From: Turicibacter sp.
GTDB taxonomy: Bacteria; Bacillota_I; Bacilli_A; MOL361; Turicibacteraceae
Direction: 5' to 3'
DNA: 64,000 nucleotides
Assembly (NCBI GenBank): GCA_009780245.1
Contig: WRAJ01000004.1
Location: 1 to 64,000, forward strand
The translations under genes and the position numbers were made by a program. Positions within the stretch are counted from its first letter, which is position 1. Each line of letters opens with the position of its first letter. Of the stretch, positions 62,649 through 64,000 are shown in pieces. A model generated the notes under the pieces. The model was not told the origin of the DNA, made no database searches, and saw only the letters and a list, made by a program, of their open reading frames with translations.

Positions 62649-64000
62649 ATGGCAGTGAGTTATGTAGAGTCGTTGTATCAGCAGATTGAAAAGGACTTAA
62701 AAGTGAAGAGTAAGCAAATCGAATCCGTGTTAAGCATGCTTAAGGAAGGATCGACGGTGCCGTTTATTGCGCGTTACCGTAAGGAGCAGACGGGCGGGCT
62801 TGATGAGGATCAGATCAGAGAAATTAGCAAGGCTTATGAGTACGGAGTCAACCTTGAAGAGCGGAAGCTAGACGTGATTCGTTTAATCACTGAAAAAGGC
62901 ATGATGACACCGGAGCTTGACGCACAGATCAAAGCGGCGCAAAAATTAACGGAAGTCGAGGATTTGTATCGCCCGTTCAAAGAGAAGAAAAAGACCAGGG
63001 CAACCGAGGCGAAGCGTAAAGGGCTTGATCCATTAGCAGCCTTTTTGTTGACCTATCCACAGGAAGATGTGCTCGCGAAAGCGTCTGAATTTCTGGGGGA
63101 GGAGGTTACAACACCAGAGGAAGCCTTGCAAGGTGCGATGGACATTGTCGCAGAAATTGTCGCGGACGATCCGGACTTTAGAAAGCTCGTGCGGACGCAA
63201 ATTATGAAATCAGGCAAGCTCATTTCGAAAGTCAAAGACGAATCGTTGGATGAAAAATCGGTTTATAAGCAATACTATGAGTACCAGTCGCCGATGAACA
63301 AGGTGGCGAATCATCACGTGCTAGCCATGAATCGTGCGGAAAAAGCCAAAGTCATCCGTGTGTCAATCAGTGAAGACGCGGAATTTATTGTGCAACGCAT
63401 TAAGGCAAAATTCATTACAACTGACGCTTCTACAACCGGCAAGTACGTGGCCGCGGCTATCGAAGACGGGTACAAACGTCTCATTAAACCGTCAATTGAA
63501 CGCGAGATTCGCGCGGAACTCAAGGAGAAAGCGGAGACCGGGGCGATTCATATTTTCTCGGAAAACTTACGTCAGTTGCTATTACAACCGCCGATGAAAG
63601 GGCGCGTCGTCTTAGGCGTTGACCCAGCGTTTAGAACGGGTTGTAAGTTGGCGGTTGTGAGTGCGACGGGGGCGGTCCAAGATATCGACGTGATCTACCC
63701 GCATGAAGCATCGAAAGGGTCGAAGCCAAACCCAGCGAAAGTAGAAGCGGCGAAGAAGAAAGTGACGGCTTTGATTAACAAGCATCAGGTTGAAATCGTG
63801 TCAATTGGTAACGGGACAGCCAGCCGCGAGACAGAGGGCTTCATTGCCGACGTGCTTCGCGGGATTAACGCGGATGTGAAATACGTCATTACAAACGAAG
63901 CGGGAGCGTCGGTGTATTCAGCCGGCCCTGTGGCACAAAAGGAATTCCCTGACTATGCCGTCGAAGAAAGATCAGCCGTGTCGATCGCGCGTCGTTTGCA
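62649..64000 (+). CDS. tex: Tex-like RNA-binding transcription accessory protein, N-terminal part
   Basis: First 450 residues of a protein usually 720-780 long; the rest lies past the window edge. It begins with the Tex N-terminal domain (VPFIARYRKEQTGGLDEDQI at about 38-57, then EDLYRPFKEKKKTRATEAKR). The RNase H-like YqgF domain starts near residue 318 (GRVVLGVDPAFRTGCKLAVV). The helix-hairpin-helix and S1 domains are outside the window. Tex binds nucleic acid and affects transcription. ATG follows GAGG by 9 nt. Confidence 0.95.
   Translation, partial: MAVSYVESLYQQIEKDLKVKSKQIESVLSMLKEGSTVPFIARYRKEQTGGLDEDQIREISKAYEYGVNLEERKLDVIRLITEKGMMTPELDAQIKAAQKLTEVEDLYRPFKEKKKTRATEAKRKGLDPLAAFLLTYPQEDVLAKASEFLGEEVTTPEEALQGAMDIVAEIVADDPDFRKLVRTQIMKSGKLISKVKDESLDEKSVYKQYYEYQSPMNKVANHHVLAMNRAEKAKVIRVSISEDAEFIVQRIKAKFITTDASTTGKYVAAAIEDGYKRLIKPSIEREIRAELKEKAETGAIHIFSENLRQLLLQPPMKGRVVLGVDPAFRTGCKLAVVSATGAVQDIDVIYPHEASKGSKPNPAKVEAAKKKVTALINKHQVEIVSIGNGTASRETEGFIADVLRGINADVKYVITNEAGASVYSAGPVAQKEFPDYAVEERSAVSIARRL

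Noticed and set aside
1-64000. CRISPR arrays, prophage, IS elements, rRNA or tRNA genes
   Set aside because: No regularly spaced repeats, integrase, transposase or structural RNA genes were recognisable in the window.

Overview
The window is a 64-kb chromosomal segment of a Gram-positive bacterium of the phylum Bacillota, most likely class Bacilli. The evidence is strong AGGAGG-type ribosome sites, frequent TTG/GTG starts, a complete comG competence-pilus operon, murI, dacA, an LCP wall ligase, ftsW, and an rpoB-rpoC pair. Extracytoplasmic proteins are strikingly acidic, which would fit an alkaline or saline habitat (inference). rpoBC with its own promoter and terminator recalls Lactobacillales, but SpmA/SpmB homologues and a GerMN-domain protein are unusual there, so I do not name an order. 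Almost all genes lie on the minus strand. The exceptions are the DUF1002 gene, one small hypothetical gene and tex. No rRNA, tRNA, CRISPR array, insertion sequence or prophage was seen.

Layout: 1-1.4 kb, a PTS EIIC gene (cut by the window edge) with a RpiR regulator. 1.6-11.4 kb, a sucrose operon: fructokinase, sucrose phosphorylase, ABC binding protein and two permeases, then a large secreted tandem esterase. It is controlled by a LacI-type repressor with three near-identical operators around a consensus promoter. 11.6-25 kb, housekeeping and hypothetical genes (DUF1002 protein, RNA methyltransferase, uvrB, transglutaminase-like protein, HD protein, M20 peptidase, AbgT transporter, queF) plus an aldo/keto reductase remnant. 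25-37 kb, GerMN protein, rpoC, rpoB and a Ca2+-type P-ATPase. 37-46 kb, murI, spmAB, dacA, a purine cluster (purC-purF-CDP-alcohol transferase-purM-purN), pyrR and an orphan RelB-type antitoxin. 46-51.5 kb, the comG operon, which ends in an XRE-TPR regulator gene. 51.6-56 kb, ftsW, an AgrC-like kinase, a flavodoxin-like protein and a TauE/SafE permease. 56-59.5 kb, a three-gene cassette of unknown function: secreted cationic polypeptide, anchored extracytoplasmic protein and FtsX-type permease. 59.7-64 kb, an LCP protein with a partner, then tex (cut by the window edge).

The most notable observations are a PurF homologue that has lost the key glutaminase residues while keeping its phosphoribosyltransferase and Fe-S residues, and the 56-59.5 kb secreted-polypeptide cassette with a perfect consensus promoter. 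Also notable are the tandem esterase with a PLP-repeat tail inside the sucrose operon, a structured purC leader, and a 23-bp-arm inverted repeat upstream of uvrB.
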